Source: Rhodosorus marinus
Taxonomy: Eukaryota; Rhodophyta; Stylonematophyceae; Stylonematales; Stylonemataceae
Reading direction: 5' to 3'
Length of the DNA stretch: 64,000 bases
Assembly (NCBI GenBank): GCA_029953675.1
Contig: JAMWBK010000002.1
Location: 2,976,001-3,040,000, forward strand
Shown: piece by piece, positions 1 through 11,755 of the stretch
How positions within the stretch are numbered: the first letter of the stretch is position 1
Layout of the letters: each line of letters starts with the position of its first letter
Made by a program: the position numbers and the translations under genes
Notes under the pieces: model-generated
The model's database searches: none
Told to the model about the DNA's origin: nothing
What the model saw: the letters and a program-made list of their open reading frames with translations, nothing else

Positions 1-90
1 GCGGGAACTAGAATTTTCGATGACGGTCGTGTTATGTGTCGATTCTGACTGGTTTTTTTCTTTTTCACATCGCCTTTTTCCTGAGAACAG

Positions 91-795
91 CAAGTAAGAA
101 CTACCATGTCGGAGATTGTAGCGGCAGTGGAGAAGCTACACAGCATGAAAATTGTACACAGAGACTTAAAGCTTAAGAATATCCTTTGTACTAATGCGAA
201 CTTCCCACTTGAGGTAGGTCTTGAGTGCTTCGTTGAGTTGGGAAAGGAAGATCCACCATTTCTAATCGCTTTCCCAATCGCTCTACGCCAGGTTAAAATT
301 GCTGACTTCGGGCTCTCGAACTATGTGAGGGATGGATCGGTAGCCCTGAAGTCCCATGTGGGTTCCCCGCATTATGTAGCACCAGAGGTTCTCAAAAAGG
401 ATTGTAAATATGGGCCGGAGGTCGATCTGTGGTCATGCGGAGTTGTTTTGCACCTCATGTTCACCGGTAAGCCATGAATAGCTTTGTATTTTGACTTTTC
501 TGGTGTTTCTTGCTCCATTTTATCTGTTCGTATCTGTTCTGAAACTCAACTGGATGGGTTTTACGTGGATGACCCAGGTCGATATCCGTTCGACGGTGGA
601 ACGATAAAGGAGATTCTCGAATGTGTAGCTCGAGGGGACTTTAAGATGGACAGCCCCGCGTGGAAACTTGTATCTGAGGAGGGGAAGGAGTTCCTGAGGA
701 AACTGCTAACTGTGGACATTAGACAGCGCATGACTGCGACAGATGCTCTCAATCATTGCTGGATGACATCAGACAGACTCACGAGGAGGTCATGA
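91..795 (+). CDS. CAMK-like Ser/Thr protein kinase, C-lobe only (5' part outside or unresolved)
   Basis: Exons 91-213 (start of this exon inferred from an upstream AG), 292-466 and 578-795 join in frame. The product shows the catalytic loop HRDLKLKN, the DFG motif (ADFGLSNY), an APE-type motif (VAPEVL), the DLWSCGV segment and a subdomain XI arginine (RQRMTATDAL), so the kinase C-lobe is complete. The spacing and HCWM ending resemble the calcium/calmodulin-dependent and SNF1-like kinases. The glycine loop and the ATP-binding lysine are missing; an in-frame stop at 82-84 shows that they must lie on exons further left, probably beyond the window edge. The ATG at 106 is therefore unlikely to be the true start. 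The first intron (214-291, 78 nt) has no stop in frame and could be retained. Kinase fold is certain, subfamily is not. Confidence 0.85.
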
Positions 796-1226
796 AAACG
801 AGCTTCAAGTGAAAAGAAAGAAGGTTGACGTTCTGGTACACGGGAATGTTAGAAAGGTTCCTGTACCTGTCGTGGATATTGAACGGTCTACACACTATTT
901 AACGACTATTGAGTTTGTGTACGTAAATATGGAGCATGGTTTTATTATTATTTTGGATTTCGCTTGAAGGTTTAGGAGACACGTCTTAGCCCGTGATCCC
1001 CGCCGCCATAGCTCCTGACGTGAGAGTCCTGCCTTCATCGTGGTTTGACAAAGGCGGCTCTTGCGTGATGAGTAAACTTTTTCTCTCAGAGAACACCTTG
1101 AATCCGAATGTCTCAAGAATGTAGTGAGACATAGTCTTCCGAACGCTCGGGGGGCTCGGGGTGCCTACTTCTGATCTCAGGATGAGCGGTCTGCACAGAT
1201 GTAGTCTGATGAAGCTCGGTCGCAGG
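796..1226. other. Intergenic, no supported gene
   Basis: Spacer between the kinase stop and the 3' end of the opposite-strand TatD gene, so both genes end towards it. Short open frames exist on the minus strand but none resembles a protein family. It should hold two 3' UTRs. Confidence 0.5.
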
Positions 1227-2299
1227 TTAGCCTTTGAAAGCTTTGGTGAACACTGCCTCGGAGTTCATCAAGAGACGCCTTCCGACTTCTTCTTCGGATA
1301 GCGACTTCACTTCGGCTACGCACGTCAAGGAGTGCACAATGTTGGAGGGAACGTTCCGGGTCCTTTGAACAGGACCTAACGCGGGCGCGTCTGTCTCTAG
1401 CAGAAGATTTTCCAAAGGGAGTCGCTCAACAAGCTTTCGCATATGCTCTGACTATATAGTGGCAACAGCAACGGTCTCGGAAACTGTTAGAAACCAGTGA
1501 ACGTGATCCGAGCACGCACCACGTGCGATAGAACGGGCTTAGCAACACGGGCATACTCTGGAAGCAGAAGGAGGGACACTGAACATAAAACTAGATTCCT
1601 CCACAGCCTTCAGCGCGTAGATTGGCCTCCCGTCAAAGGCGTGCATGACCACGTTTGAGAGTTCCAGGTTCTGCAAAAGTTTCAACGTGTGTTTCCCCGC
1701 CGACCTTGAGTGAACGGACATGGGTAGCCCAAACTCCTTCGCGAGTACAGCCTAGCCAATCGCACCAAGGGCGGCAGCTTGATTCAGAACTTTCGACTTG
1801 TTGAAGAGTATGACATGAACAGCACTATGAAGTACCTGTCTTTCTAACGCTGATCGTTGCCTGGCTTTAATGCACTCAGGTTCTCCATGGCCGTTTCTTA
1901 AAACATGAGGGCTGAAGTCGACTTGTTGGATCCGACAGAGGGGCTTTTATTAGCCTTGTGTGGCACGTTCGCTGGAATATTAAAGGAATACTTACGGCCG
2001 ACCTCAGAGATACCAAAAACTCTATCACTTTGTGCGCGTAGCAGCTTCTCGACCGCTTCGACCTCTTCAACGGCCTGGATGTCAGAAACACACGCGATTC
2101 TCTCCGGATGAATGCCGATGGCAGGTTTAAGGATTGGGAACCGATCGCCAAGGTTCACTACTCGCGGAAGGTCTTCTGCAGACGTGGAAACGTTCAAAAT
2201 TCCTACAACGCCGGCTCTCTCACACTCCTCTAGAACACCAACACGATCGGAGTCAAACTCTTCCGAAACGATGTGCGCATGAGAGTCAAAAAGTTTCAT
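1227..2299 (-). CDS. TatD-family metal-dependent hydrolase (TATDN3-like)
   Basis: Four exons, complement of 1227-1451, 1557-1751, 1836-1921 and 1996-2299, give 269 residues, the usual size for the family. The TIM-barrel metal ligands are visible in order: DSHAH at the N-terminus, the Glu in GISEVGLD, His in SVHSRSAG, His in VMHAFDG and Asp in LETDAPAL. Family members are Mg-dependent deoxyribonucleases/3'-5' exonucleases or related amidohydrolases. The blocks HSRSAGKHTL and LLLETDAPALGP fit the TATDN3 branch better than TATDN1. Introns are 74, 84 and 105 nt with GT-AG ends and every phase closes. The start is the only ATG preceding the first metal motif. Substrate is not predictable. Confidence 0.92.
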
Positions 2300-3093
2300 C
2301 TCATTGAATCAGAGTACTCACTAGTACGCAGTAAATTGAAGCTTGAACTCCCTTTCAAGATTCATGAAAGCAAAGTCAGGGTATTGAGCTCTGCCGACTT
2401 TCAGCTCGGCAAAACCGATATCAATCGATGAGGACAAGACCATAGGCACCCTGACGAAGAATAAGACAAGAGGCCGACCTAAGAAGGGGCGGGTTAGCAC
2501 GTCACGGCATTAGGGATCCAGGAGGACGGTGATCAACCTGTTCAATAAAAATTACAACGTCGCTGCTGTCTGCAATGAAGAGGTTTTCTCCGGAGGTATG
2601 CCGGTGCCCTCCCAACCCGTGGCAACCGGCAATCTCTTGTTACCACTGGTGTTGCGTACCATGAGCCTGGATTCTTTCTATAGAAATCGAGTACTTAAAA
2701 TTAGAGACAATACATCAAGTTTCTTTGGCATCCACTGCTCAACCGAGCTAGGTCTTTGTTGCTCTGTGCTCGACAACCACGAGCCACTTCCACCCAAGTA
2801 GACCACGGCATTCTAATGATAAATATGTTCTATTTTTCAAATTTATTATATTGAAAAATAAAATAATTAAAAGTAAAAATCTATTTTATTTCTATATTAC
2901 TTAAGAATGAACTATTCGATTTTGATCGATTTAAATATATTATTTATAAAAATATGGAATATCATTTATTTCCAATGAAGGATTGCATTCTAAGGCAATC
3001 CATTTTCCAGAAATTCGGTGGGCTTGTTGGTTTGATCTAGGGCAAAGGGTTCGTAGGGCGGGCCCGAGCAGAGTGTTACTGCTGTGTTTAGGA
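2300..3093. other. Intergenic with an AT-rich core
   Basis: Region between the TatD start codon and the 3' end of adenylosuccinate lyase. Positions about 2815-2960 are very AT-rich with runs of A and T. No open frame here resembles a known protein; an open stretch at 2529-2801 begins with GTG and shows no domain. It presumably contains the TatD promoter. Confidence 0.5.
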
Positions 3094-4879
3094 TCAGACT
3101 AAAACGACACCTGAATCAACATCGCTGGTTTCTTCATATCCACGCTGGCGGAGTGCGGGCAGTACTTCGTCTTCGATGAACTCGACGACTTGTTCGGGTG
3201 CCCTGCCGACGAAGAGTGACGAGTCCAAGTACATGTCGAGGTCTCGTAGTAGGCTGCTGAACAACGGGTCCTTACGGATCCTCTCAATCAAATCGTTGCT
3301 CGCTCCTTCAGCTTTCACCTTCTGCCCAGCTGCCATCGAGTGTTGACGAATCGCTTCATGAAGTGCCTGTTTACGCAGGCAGAACGAAGGCAACGGCTTG
3401 TGAGCGTTTGCATCTCAAAAGGTTCCACGTACATTCTAGAAGTCCTTGAAGAAGCTTTTACAAACCTGTCGATCCCCTCCTTTACGAGTAGCTGCCATCA
3501 GAATCGTCTCGGTGGCCATGAAAGGAAGCTCTTCTTCAAGGTGCCGCTGTATAACCTTCGGGTAGACGACGAGACCGGAGGTGACGTTCAGCGCAAGCTG
3601 CAGAAGTGCATCGGATGTTAAAAACGCTTCCGAAATTGCGAGGCGGCGATTTGCGCTGTCGTCCAGGGTCCTCTCCAGCCACTGTGTCGACGCAGTTTCC
3701 GCGGGATTGATCACAAGCGACTGAAGGAATCTTGAGAGTGAGCTCATTCGCTCGGACCGCATTGGATTTCGCTTGTAGGCCATCGCGCTGGACCCAATCT
3801 GGGTCTTTTCAAACGGCTCCTCAACCTCTTTCATGTGCTGCAATAGGCGAACATCGTTTGCCATCTTTGAGCAGCTCTGCCCAATCCCCGCAAGGGCTGC
3901 TACGACGGTGAAATCCTGTTTTCTAGTATATGTTTGACCAGTAATAGACCACTTCTTCTCAAAGTCCATCTCTTTGGTTATCATTTCATCCAGCGTCTTC
4001 ACGGCATTGTGATCTCCGTTGAAAAGGCTCAGAAATGAAGCTTGAGTTCCAGTCGTCCCTTTAACCCCGCGAAACTTCAGCTCGTTTCTGACTTGTTCCA
4101 GTTTCATCGCATCGTACATAAAATCTTGAGCCCACAAACAGGCTCTCTTCCCTAAAGTTGTTGGTTGAGCTGGCTGGTAGTGAGTATACGCCAACGTCGC
4201 CAGGTCCTTGTGCTCCATAGCAAACTTTGAGAGGTTCCTAACGACGTTCCAAATTTGCGGAATGAGTAGATCAAGAGCGTTCCTCATCTGAATGAGCTCA
4301 GAATTGTCCGTGATGTAACAGGAAGTGGCCCCAAGATGGATGATTCCCTTCGCTGACGGTGCTTGCTCTCCGAAAGTGTGTACGTGGGCCATGACATCGT
4401 GCCTGAGCTCTCGCTCATACCGACCTGCCATTTCCAGGTCGACGTCCGGGGCCTCCCGTAAAGCTTCTACCTTTGAACAAAAACCGGCAGACGCCGTCAG
4501 CGACTGGACTCTGCTCCTTTTGAACCTCACCGATTTCTGCCAAGCAAACCTGTTCGTCTGTAATTTCCACTCCAAGTGCACGCTCGCTGTCTGCTAGAGC
4601 GATCCACAGCTTCCGCCAGAGTCTGAACCTGTAAAGATCAGAAAACACCGTGCGCATTTCGATCGATGCATATCTCGTTGAGAGCGGCGACTGATACACT
4701 GGCGGTTGCTGTTCGTCTGCAGAAGGCGACTCCCCATTAGATCCACTCGAACTCGCACTGGCCCGAACCTCACAAACAAACCTCCGTCTGCCACTCCTTA
4801 TCTTGCATTTCTGAGCTCTTCTCTCCAAACCTCGGCCTCGAAGACCCACACAATTACAGAACCCAAATCGAGGTTCCAT
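3094..4879 (-). CDS. ADSL: Adenylosuccinate lyase with N-terminal extension
   Basis: Three exons, complement of 3094-3366, 3466-4470 and 4550-4879, give 535 residues. The enzyme cleaves SAICAR and adenylosuccinate to release fumarate in purine synthesis. Visible family motifs are [12 protein letters not shown], the [10 protein letters not shown] loop, [16 protein letters not shown] and the fumarase/aspartase signature ([11 protein letters not shown], near residue 335). The sequence follows animal and fungal type ADSL along its whole length. A basic, Ser/Ala-rich extension of roughly 50 residues before the [11 protein letters not shown] core start may be an organelle transit peptide, consistent with plastid purine synthesis in algae and plants (inference). 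Both introns start with the weak donor gtttg. The signature carries Ala where Pro is usual. Confidence 0.93.
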
Positions 4880-5912
4880 TGAACAAAAGTACAACAGACT
4901 AAACCAAAGCAAACACGCAAACAAAAAAATTAGAACACAGGGCCTCTGGTGAAGAAAACCAGATGCTTATAGACAGAAGATCAAGATAAACTAAAATTAC
5001 AGATTTCAGTTGAAAAACAAACAAAACACCGCTTCACCTCTCTCTCCCTCTTCCCCGTATTCGCTGTCGATCTTCTTCATCACCAATGGTATCACATGGC
5101 AATGTGACCACGGCGGTGATGGAAAAAAATCTCATTTCTGCATGGGTGGCATCCCAATGTCACCTGATGTTCTGGACAGAGATTGACGATGGACTAGTGT
5201 ATGGGGTGGATGAAAAATCTAGTAAGCGCTGAAGATGGACTGGGCTTCAACCCTCCGTGGATGGCCCCATGGGGTGACCGGGGTCTCAATGGCGTGACTG
5301 CCCTCCCCAAAATGTCAGCTGCTGTTCTAGGAGCGGAGACTGACGATGGACTAGTGCTTCCGTGGATGGCCTCATGGCGTGGTCGGGGTTTCAAGCCGCT
5401 TGATTTCCATCCAAAAACGTCAGCTGTGTTCTCGGCTGAGACTGACGATGGAGTTGTGTGTGTTCAGGTGAGTTAATTATCTGGTAAGAGCTGGGGATGG
5501 ACTTGCCTTCAACCCTCTGTGGACCAGTACATGGCGCGCGATCGGGGTTTCACTGCCTCCCATTGAATGACAACGTCATTTGACGTCATGAGGACGGTGA
5601 CGATCGAATAGGATTGATCGCCTATTGGAGCGGGTGTGGCAGGAGACGGTCATCCAGTACATCAAACGGCTTGAGACCACGGCGGAGGACGAGATTTGAT
5701 TGCCGCTATCGAGTACTAAGTTGGTAGCTAGAGGATCGGAAAAGCAAGGTAGCGCTTGAGCGTCCCGCATTCGATACATTGACGCGTTCTTTTATCAACT
5801 ACGGAGCGGGTGTCTCTGATGTCCTGTCGTTGTTAGAAAACGTGACTTCATACGCAAGAAAAAAGCTGCGTAACCAGTTCTGTTCTCCGTCCAGGGAGAA
5901 AATTATTTACAT
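4880..5912. other. Intergenic between ADSL and RPT6, containing a repeat block
   Basis: The first 150 bases next to the ADSL start are C/A-rich on the plus strand, that is G/T-rich on the coding strand. A degenerate tandem repeat fills about 5140-5560 (separate entry). The remaining 5560-5912 holds no recognisable gene and should include the 3' UTR of RPT6. Confidence 0.5.
5140..5560. repeat. Degenerate tandem repeat, unit about 105 bp
   Basis: Two near-complete units lie head to tail at 5255-5359 and 5360-5464; both run from CCGTGGATGGCC through a GACTGACGATGGA segment. A partial earlier copy with the segment GATTGACGATGGACTAGTG ends near 5200. A block starting near 5217 (AGTAAGCGCTGAAGATGGAC, then CTTCAACCCTC) recurs diverged near 5481. 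The unit length of 105 is a multiple of three and the frame from 5201 stays open through both full copies, so a coding origin is possible but no domain is recognised. Divergence between copies is substantial, suggesting an old array. Confidence 0.75.
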
Positions 5913-7542
5913 CTACTTGAAAAGCTTCTTGAGACTCATGTTGCTCTCAGCGTCCTTCCTCATAACCTTCGACACGGCCATCTCAAAGTCCTCCTGAGTC
6001 ACATGCACACGTCTCTCCCGAAGCGCATACATTCCCGCTTCCGTACAAACGGCCTTCATCTCCGCTCCGCTGGCGCCGTTCATATTCTTCGCAATCTTGC
6101 CCAAGTCGATTCCTCTCATGAGGTTCATCTTTCTGGAGTGGATCTTAACAATGTCAAGGCGAGCTTCTTCGTTCGGGTTCGGGAACTCGATCTTTCGATC
6201 TATTCTGCCTGGACGCAACAACGCGGGGTCCAGAATATCGATTCTGTTCGTTGCCATCAAAACCTGCGCGAAAACAGTTCGATTCGACTTGAGGCATGGT
6301 CCCTCAGAACATTGGCAAGCTCTGAGCACTGCCTCGCTCTCAGTCTTACCTTGATATTCTTTGTTGGCTCGAAACCGTCCAACTGATTGAGAAGTTCCAA
6401 CATAGTGCGCTGAACCTCAGAATCTCCAGATCCGCCTCCGGATGAGTTCATTCTCGAGCCACCAATGGAATCGATTTCGTCCATAAAGATAATCGACGGG
6501 GCGTGTTCTCTAGCCATGACGAACAGCTCTCTGACCATTCGGCTACCTTCACCAATGTATTTCTGCACAAGCTCAGAGCCGGAAACCCGAATGAAAGTAC
6601 AATCCGTGTGATGCGCAACGGCACGAGCGAGGAGCGTTTTCCCTTTTTTGGAGCAAAAAAAATTAAAATCGGGTATCCAAAGAACTTAGCACGCGATCGT
6701 TTGCTGTATTGCCGAATCTAAGTTGTGGGGATTTGGCGATGCACCTGCTTACCTGTTCCTGGGGGGCCGTAAAGAATGACACCTTTCGGTTGGGCAATGC
6801 CAAGCGACTCGAAGAGTTCGGGGTGTTTAATGGGAAGTTCAATAACCTCCTTGATTTCCTTGATTTGTTTCTCCAGACCGCCAATCATCTCGTATGTGGA
6901 ATCGGGCACTTTTTCGACTCTCATGAGTGATACGAGCGGGTCAACCTTACTCGGCAGGATCTTGTGGAGTGTATACGTGTCATTTCTCAGAGCAACACGA
7001 GCGGTCGCCGATACTTTGTTGATATCTATGTTCTTATCGAGGTCTACGACATATTTGCCCTCCGGGTGCACCTTGACCAGGACTTTCTTCTTCCCCATAA
7101 TCTTCACCACCTCACCAACGTACGAGCCGGGTTCCTGCAGCAGTTGCAATTCTTCTCGAAGGTTTCGAACTAAACGAACGTACGGAAGAGAGAAAAAGAA
7201 TATTGTAAGCGTACGCAGGATTCACAGCACCTTAACGAAGATCTATGGCAGCCAAGATCGACTGCAGAACGACGCGCTCTTGTTCGATCGAACCGAACAA
7301 GGATGAGCCGTTGTTCGTGGTCACAAACTTGCGCCCAGTCGGCCATCTTCATCACAAAACATCTAAGTTTTCTGCCCAAGCCCACCTTTTGAATTGATCT
7401 CATTTCTCTGCGCCTCAAGTCGACGAAAATTCTCACTCTTATCTCTTATCTTGCTCTCCAACTCATCCAACTTCGCATCATAGTACCCTTTCAGCAACGC
7501 CGAGTTGTTTCCACTCGAAACCTCAACACCGGACGAATCCAT
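5913..7542 (-). CDS. RPT6: 26S proteasome regulatory ATPase subunit Rpt6 (PSMC5)
   Basis: Four exons, complement of 5913-6263, 6350-6642, 6753-7169 and 7386-7542, encode 405 residues, matching the family length. Rpt6 is one of six AAA+ ATPases in the 19S base that unfold substrates for the 20S core. The N-terminal coiled coil ([13 protein letters not shown]), OB segment ([15 protein letters not shown]), Walker A GPPGTGKT, Walker B IIFMDEID, arginine-finger region [11 protein letters not shown] and the C-terminal LKKLFK are all present and assign it to Rpt6 rather than another Rpt. The ATG at 7542 opens the frame; upstream in-frame codons are not ATG. Intron 1 (216 nt) is unusually long here; the others are 110 and 86 nt. 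Confidence 0.97.
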
Positions 7543-8663
7543 CCTCCCTCTCTCTCTCAAACTCCCACCCAACCAACCAACACGAAAATCAAAATTACCC
7601 CTCTTGCTTTAACAAACAAACAAAAATCAAATATCTAGTACGACCAAAGTCTATGCACTCATCGCTAAATCTTACCCTCTTCCTCCCACATATACCCTCC
7701 TCTATCTTCTTCTCCGATCCAATCCCTCGTCCTCACCGAATCCCTCATCATCGAAGCCCCCCTTTGAAGTACAAACTTTCGGTGATAGCCAACAGCAAGC
7801 TTGCCAAAAAAGGGGGTATTTCTATCTTTGAAGGTCATAAAAATGGTGTGATATACCAAAATATAGTAAAATATCTATCAATACATTAAATTATAGAAAT
7901 AATAGTCTTATGGGGAAGTTAAATAACCTCATTTTCTTAATATACGACAGTTTGGAATGACCTGATTTAAGAATAAAAGAAGAATATAGTTCTAATTAAG
8001 AGTTAGTTTGATTTGATTTGTTTTTATAGATTTTTTGTAGGTATAGATTGTCTAGATTTTCTAGAATATGGATGTTGGCGGAGAGGTTTGGTGAATGCAG
8101 ATGGATGAAGTTGTCGACATTACCGGTCGTGAAGACGGTATCGTACGACTTAGGCGTCACCGATGTAAAGATATGACTTTCTTATTTGGTGGTGTCTGTA
8201 GGATTGTCCCTTCTATTGTTCCTGATCTGAGAGGTCCTTGAATCATCTTCGTTCCCGAGAGCGAGGGAGGCCCCGTTCCAAGGCAGCTGAGTCAGTTCCA
8301 ACGTATGGAGTAAGCTCCCTTTGCTTTGATCCTGCTTGATCTTGGTTAAACGTTAGAGTAACAGTTCAAGACTGTCGCTAGTCATGACCATTCTCGTAGT
8401 CGGAAGTGGTACCTTCCCAGTCAGCTCAGTCCTCGTATGTTAGTAAAAGCCAGGGCGGGAAATGGTGTACAAACCGGATTCGATCTTTGCGAAGGAGAAG
8501 GTTGACTAGGTTTCTCTTGAGACATCTTTCCTCTGATGAGCGGGATAAATATCAAGTGGTCGAGGGATTGATTTGTGTACAAGTTTTGACGAGATTCTCC
8601 CTGGATCCGTTTTGATCGTTGATTTCAGATTGGGATTCTTGGTGTCTTTTTGGGTTTCCAGAC
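7543..8663. promoter_or_regulatory. Shared upstream region of divergent RPT6 and gamma-tubulin
   Basis: The two start codons at 7542 (minus) and 8664 (plus) face away from each other, so this 1.1 kb must contain both promoters and 5' UTRs. The part next to RPT6 (about 7560-7750) is C/A-rich on the plus strand; 7860-8050 is AT-rich. No conserved element or gene is recognised; the open frame around 7653-7889 has no domain. Confidence 0.55.
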
Positions 8664-10557
8664 ATGCCGAGGGAGATCATAACTCTGCAGGTCGGACAGT
8701 GTGGAAATCAGAGTAAGAAAAATGCTTGGATCCTCGCAACCCTAGCTGATCGCCGTTTGCGCGCGCTTAGAATTTCTTGACGCTGACCAGTTTGTTTTGT
8801 TTCTTTTCTGGTGGTTCTTTCAGTCGGGACTGAGTTTTGGAAGCAACTGTGTCTTGAACATGGGATCGACGCTCATAACGGAGTACTTGAGGATTATGCT
8901 GGGGAGTCTGTGAGCGACCGGAAGGACGTCTTCTTCTATCAGGTATATGGTGCACCATATATGCAACTGCCGTAGAAAGATCGTAAGTACCTCGCTGACA
9001 TTGATATCCATCCGCTTCATTTTCAGGCTGACGATGAGCACTACGTACCCCGCGCTCTGCTCATCGATCTGGAGCCACGGGTAATCAATGGCATTCGCAC
9101 GCGTTATAAAAACCTTTACAACCCTGAGAATATCTTCGTTTCCCCCACCGGAGGAGGTGCAGGGAATAATTGGGCATCGGGCTATCGGCAGGTATGCTTG
9201 CTGTGCTGCGGTTTGCACTTTAAACACGTTGAGCGTTAACTCATTCCCGGTTCGCTATTTCGCAACAGGGACAAGACCACGAGGAACAGCTGCTGGATAT
9301 GATTGATCGCGAAGCGGAGGGATCAGATTCTCTTGAAGGGTTCACGCTTTGCCACTCAATAGCTGGAGGAACCGGTTCCGGTCTCGGCTCTTATCTGTTG
9401 GAGATGCTCAATGACAAATTTCCTCGCAAGCTCATTCAGACATACTCGGTTTTCCCTAACCAACAAGATCTGAGCGACGTTGTCGTTGAACCGTACAATT
9501 CTATGCTCACCCTGAAGAGGTTGACTGTCAATGTGGACTCTGTCGTTGTTCTGGACAACACAGCATTGAATCGTATTGCAACGGACCGTTTGCATCTTGA
9601 GAATCCTACGTTCGCCCAGGTGAACTCGCTGGTCTCCACAGTTATGGCGGCGAGCACCTCCACGTTGAGATTTCCGGGATACATGAACAACGACCTCGTA
9701 GGCCTAATTGCTTCCCTGATACCCGTCCCTCGTTGTCACTTCCTGATGACTGGTTACACGCCTCTGACCTTGTACGAAGGGGATCGTGCTGGCGAGAGTC
9801 AGGTAAGGCTGAGAAAGCGATTGCAAGACAGCCCACCAGAGCAAGGCAGGTTCATTTTCTAAGTTGTCTTGCTTGCGATATCTCTCAGGTGAGAAAAACT
9901 TCGGTCCTGGACGTCATGCGACGACTATTGCAACCACAGAATCTCATGGTTTCGGTGCCAGTTAAGAAAGGGTGTTATATGTCTATTCTGAACGTCATCC
10001 AAGGGGAGGTGGACCCGAGTCAAGTAAGCCTACTCAGAACATATTTTATGTGGAGGGGAAATGATTCTAAGCATTGGACGCGCTCGCAAAATGGCCCTCC
10101 AGGTTCACAAGAGTCTGCAGCGTATACGTGAGAGAAAACTCGCCAGTTTCATTGGCTGGGGCCCTGCCAGTATTCAAGTAGCCCTTGCAAGGAGGTCCCC
10201 CTATCTCCCCCAATCCAACCGCGTCAGTGGACTGATGCTTGCCAATCACACGTCAATCTACACGTTGTTCGCGCGGGCTTTGAATCAGTACGACAAGCTT
10301 CGCAAGAGAAACGCCTTCCTCGACAACTACCGTAGTGAATCGATGTTTGAAAATGGCCTGGACGAGTTTGATTCCTCCAGAGAGGTAAGAATTTTTGGGT
10401 CATAACAGGGTTACAGCGATACGTCGACTTACAATGAATCCATATGCTATAGGTCGTTCACGATCTTATGGAAGAGTACAAGGCAGCGGAGTACGATGAT
10501 TATGTTTCCCGGGTGATGGGAACGGAAAGCCCGAACACAACGGAGATTGCACGTTAG
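8664..10557 (+). CDS. TUBG: Gamma-tubulin
   Basis: Seven exons (8664-8712, 8824-8942, 9027-9191, 9269-9802, 9889-10023, 10103-10384, 10453-10557) encode 462 residues. Gamma-tubulin nucleates microtubules in the gamma-TuSC/TuRC at the organising centre. It begins [16 protein letters not shown], has the tubulin GTP-binding motif [13 protein letters not shown], and gamma-specific stretches such as [41 protein letters not shown] and [14 protein letters not shown], which exclude alpha and beta tubulin. All introns are 68-111 nt with GT-AG ends and phases close. The loop after [16 protein letters not shown] is shorter than in animals, and the segment after TGYTPLT is slightly longer. Very confident. 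Confidence 0.98.
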
Positions 10558-11755
10558 GTTCCAGGTGATGCGATCCGTTGGCGCTTGCTGAACGAGTGGT
10601 TCCGCCCCAGGATCTTGTGAGCTTTCAGTCAAAGCTCGAAGGTCAACGTCCGGAGGTATATATGAATAGACGCGGGGCTCAAAATTGGGTAACTCTTGTG
10701 CGCGGTTTGGCCACCTCTTGGACATCTTTCGGTGCGCATTTTCGACCATACAGAAGGCCCATCGTGGTATATGATGTAGGAATCGGAGACTGCACCGAAT
10801 CTGGACTTGCGCATACCTTACTACAGGAGATTCTGTAAAGACCGATTTTGGGTGTACCGAACGCGGCCATCAACCACGGTAAGACTCTGTTAAACTTAAA
10901 GAACTGTGCTGGAAATATTTGTCATGTGGTGATTGCAGGACATCATGCTGTCCTTTCAAATGGAAGGTTTGGCTGAGGCAGTGCTAATGTCCGATGACAA
11001 CATGCCCGTGTCCCACGAAACGACTTGTCCCATTGATATCCTGGAATACCCAACGGACTACGATTTTCATTCAAAAATCTAGTCCCTATTTACTTCATTC
11101 TTTTACCCTTTGCCGTCAACTTGTCAATTCGTTGGCGTGCTAAGCGAGCTTCATGTAGTACCCCTCAGATAAAGTCGTGCCCGTACAAATTCAGGATTAA
11201 TTTTATATTATCGCTGAAAAACTAAAATATCTTACGAACGCAAGACCCCACAGTAAAAACTGTATCCGACCAGAATTTACAAACTGAGGAAGGGGTAAAA
11301 CTAGAATCCACAGCATTACCAGTATAACGATAATCATAAACTGAATACGATCCAGATGCGAAAGGATTCGCTGAATAAAAGAAAAGAAATCTGATTACTA
11401 TTCATCGTATGTGATAGAAACCATTTCAACGATAAGTGTCACCGCCGGAGTATGGCACCTTTTGATGACACTTATAGTGTGTTATTGGTGCAGAAGATTC
11501 CAAATAGTTTTCGTTTTAAGAAGGCATAGGATTCGGTATCATCTACATGTCACCTCGATTGAGGTCGTTCTGTTTTTGGTCGTCAGAGTTTGGTGCGGTT
11601 ATTGTAATCGGTCGGTGGGGAGGGTGAAGTGGTGGGGGATGACGTTGTAGTACCATAATAGTAGATCTCGTTTACCCTTTTGGATTTTGGAATCAGAGTT
11701 GTTTTTGAGCGAGGATTAGTTGAATTGTGTGTTTGGTTTTAGTCAAGGAAATACG
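10558..11755 (+). other. Intergenic; possible unidentified gene remnant at about 10575-11085
   Basis: After the gamma-tubulin stop, an open plus-strand frame (10578-10838) and a second stretch after a plausible AG at about 10939 (to a stop near 11082) could form a small two-exon gene with a GT at about 10879. The deduced peptides (including the phrases SFQSKLEGQRPEVYM and RRPIVVYDVGIG) match no family I recognise, and phases can be joined only in competing ways. From 11090 to 11755 no gene is seen; this should contain the eEF1B promoter. Confidence 0.25.

Noticed and set aside
2529-2801. 90-codon plus-strand frame after the TatD gene
   Set aside because: Starts with GTG, no homology, ends at the AT-rich block; no splice signals that extend it.
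4471-4525. Alternative ADSL intron with donor GTTCAA
   Set aside because: Also restores the frame, but leaves eight extra residues that the ADSL family lacks; the donor at 4549 gives a gap-free alignment.
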